Shown piece after piece: positions 5,639-6,591 of a stretch of 6,591 nucleotides of DNA (its first letter is position 1; each line of letters starts with the position of its first letter). The notes below the pieces were generated by a model. The model was not told the origin of the DNA. It ran no database searches and saw only the letters and a program-made list of their open reading frames with translations. The position numbers were made by a program, and so were the translations under genes. The stretch comes from Acidobacteriaceae bacterium (GTDB lineage: Bacteria > Acidobacteriota > Terriglobia > Terriglobales > Acidobacteriaceae), in the NCBI GenBank assembly GCA_003133425.1, contig PKXI01000064.1, forward strand, positions 1 through 6,591. The letters are read 5' to 3'.

Positions 5639-6591
5639 CTAGAAGTCGTCTTCCTTGCTCTCTGACATCAGGCTCTGCTCGTCGGCGGGAACTAGACGAA
5701 CAAGGCGGTCGACAGCGTAAGAAGCAGGATGCTGGCTGGTGTAATAGTGGCGTACCTGCAGTTCGCCGAGGAGGCCGATGGCAAGCATCTGAATGCCGGA
5801 GACGATGAGCACCGACCCGATGACAAACATCGGTCCGTGGTGGCGCATCAGGTCCATCTGCGGGTTAAGGATCTTCATTCCCACTAGAAGGGCCGCCATG
5901 AAGATACCCCCCAAGATGCCCAACATGCCGAACCTGCCAAAGAATTGAAGCGGACGGCTCATGTACCGGAGCAGGAAGCGAATGGTCAGGAGGTCAAGAA
6001 AGACGCGGAAGGTACGGCCGATGCCGTAATGGCTCTTGCCCCACTGGCGATTGATGTTGTGGATGGGAATCTCGGAGATGGAGGCTCCATACCAACTGGC
6101 GAGGGCAGGAATGAAGCGGTGCATCTCGCCGTAGAGCGGAATGTTGTGGATGACCTCGCGGCGATAGGCTTTGAAGGTGGTGCCAAAGTCGTGAATGTTG
6201 ACGCCCGACAGCTTGGCCATGAGCCAGTTAGCGCAGCGAGAGGGTATGCGCCGCATGACGAAGTTATCGACGCGATCCTTGCGCCAGCCCGAGACCACAT
6301 CGTACCCCTCGTTGAGCCTTTCGATGAAGGCGGGAATGTCGTTGGGGTCGTGCTGAAGGTCGCCATCCATGGCCAGGATGAACTCGCCTGAGGCATGATC
6401 GAATCCTGCAGCGAGGGCCGAGGTCTGGCCAAAGTTGCGGCGCAGCTTGACCACAAGCACGCGGCTGTCAACCGCAGCGATTTCCTCCAGCAGCTTGTAG
6501 GTGTGGTCCTTGGAGCCATCGTCGACCAGCACCATTTCAAAGCTGTCACCCACCTGTTCCATGACTTGCTTTAGGCGTGCATAGAGAACGG
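5639..6591 (-). CDS. Family 2 glycosyltransferase, polyprenyl-phosphate sugar transferase type (5' end outside window)
   Basis: The visible 316 residues are most of a GT2 enzyme of the DPM1/GtrB/ArnC type. These transfer a sugar from a nucleotide donor to a polyprenyl phosphate at the cytoplasmic face of the inner membrane. Counting from the first complete codon, nucleotide-binding VDDGS is at 22-26, the metal-binding DGDLQHDP at 75-82, and GWRKDRVDN at 101-109. The acceptor-side block MHRFIPALASWYG at 156-168 and GKSHYGIGRTFRVFLDL at 184-200 follow. Two membrane helices lie near 219-240 and 253-276, with a polar tail of about 36 residues. The frame is open to the window edge and starts VLYARLKQV, which normally follows the initial VIPVYNE-type strand, so about 15-25 residues are missing. 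An internal ATG at 6562 would remove part of the fold and is rejected. Sugar specificity cannot be told. It is probably used for cell-surface glycan or lipid A modification and seems unrelated to the downstream PadR operon, which has its own promoter. Confidence 0.9.
   Translation of the reverse strand, partial: VLYARLKQVMEQVGDSFEMVLVDDGSKDHTYKLLEEIAAVDSRVLVVKLRRNFGQTSALAAGFDHASGEFILAMDGDLQHDPNDIPAFIERLNEGYDVVSGWRKDRVDNFVMRRIPSRCANWLMAKLSGVNIHDFGTTFKAYRREVIHNIPLYGEMHRFIPALASWYGASISEIPIHNINRQWGKSHYGIGRTFRVFLDLLTIRFLLRYMSRPLQFFGRFGMLGILGGIFMAALLVGMKILNPQMDLMRHHGPMFVIGSVLIVSGIQMLAIGLLGELQVRHYYTSQHPASYAVDRLVRLVPADEQSLMSESKEDDF

Noticed and set aside
5945..6549. Plus-strand (148 codons) and minus-strand (187 codons) frames within the glycosyltransferase
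   Set aside because: The minus-strand one is Ser/Thr/Pro-rich out-of-frame translation and the plus-strand one is antisense. The true frame shows all GT2 motifs.

Overview
The window most resembles an Acidobacteriota chromosome (probably class Terriglobia). This is judged from family resemblance, not a database search: a zinc-binding anti-sigma N-terminus of the 'FEVLCALAASGQLT…H-x3-C-x2-C' type, a PadR regulator followed by a membrane protein with a 'GDLLEEF…WYRRQV' N-terminal module, and a large membrane protein with a 'GYESIILWP' segment. Every confident gene lies on the minus strand, so transcription runs from high to low coordinates. I see no rRNA, tRNA, CRISPR array, integrase or transposase.

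Reading in the direction of transcription, the window opens with a 5'-truncated family 2 glycosyltransferase (5639-6591) of the polyprenyl-phosphate sugar transferase type with two C-terminal membrane helices. An approximately 200-base spacer holds a good sigma-70-type promoter whose predicted start falls almost on the ATG of the next gene. That gene begins a compact three-gene cluster: a PadR repressor (5058-5405), a 262-residue membrane protein with an acidobacterial permease-prefix-like N-terminus (4273-5061), and a 490-residue membrane protein with a large beta-rich C-terminal domain (2797-4269). The first two overlap as ATGA. The last two are in the same reading frame, separated by one TAG and one sense codon. 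This looks like a PadR-controlled membrane module of unknown function.

A 402-base non-coding stretch (2395-2796) follows, leading into a second operon: an ECF sigma factor (1672-2394), its membrane-spanning zinc-finger anti-sigma factor (731-1675, ATGA overlap), and a secreted OmpH/Skp-like periplasmic chaperone (64-702). The set reads as a self-contained envelope-stress circuit: the anti-sigma would hold the sigma factor at the membrane until an envelope signal frees it, and the chaperone would be one output. The sigma gene has no good ribosome binding site of its own. It overlaps the stop codon of a possible 22-codon leader ORF that has an AGGAGG site next to a small hairpin.

The least described parts are the PadR-linked two-protein membrane module, the possible leader-peptide control of the sigma gene, the near-leaderless PadR promoter, and short collinear words shared by the two intergenic regions. 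None of these is demonstrated; each is a reading from sequence alone.
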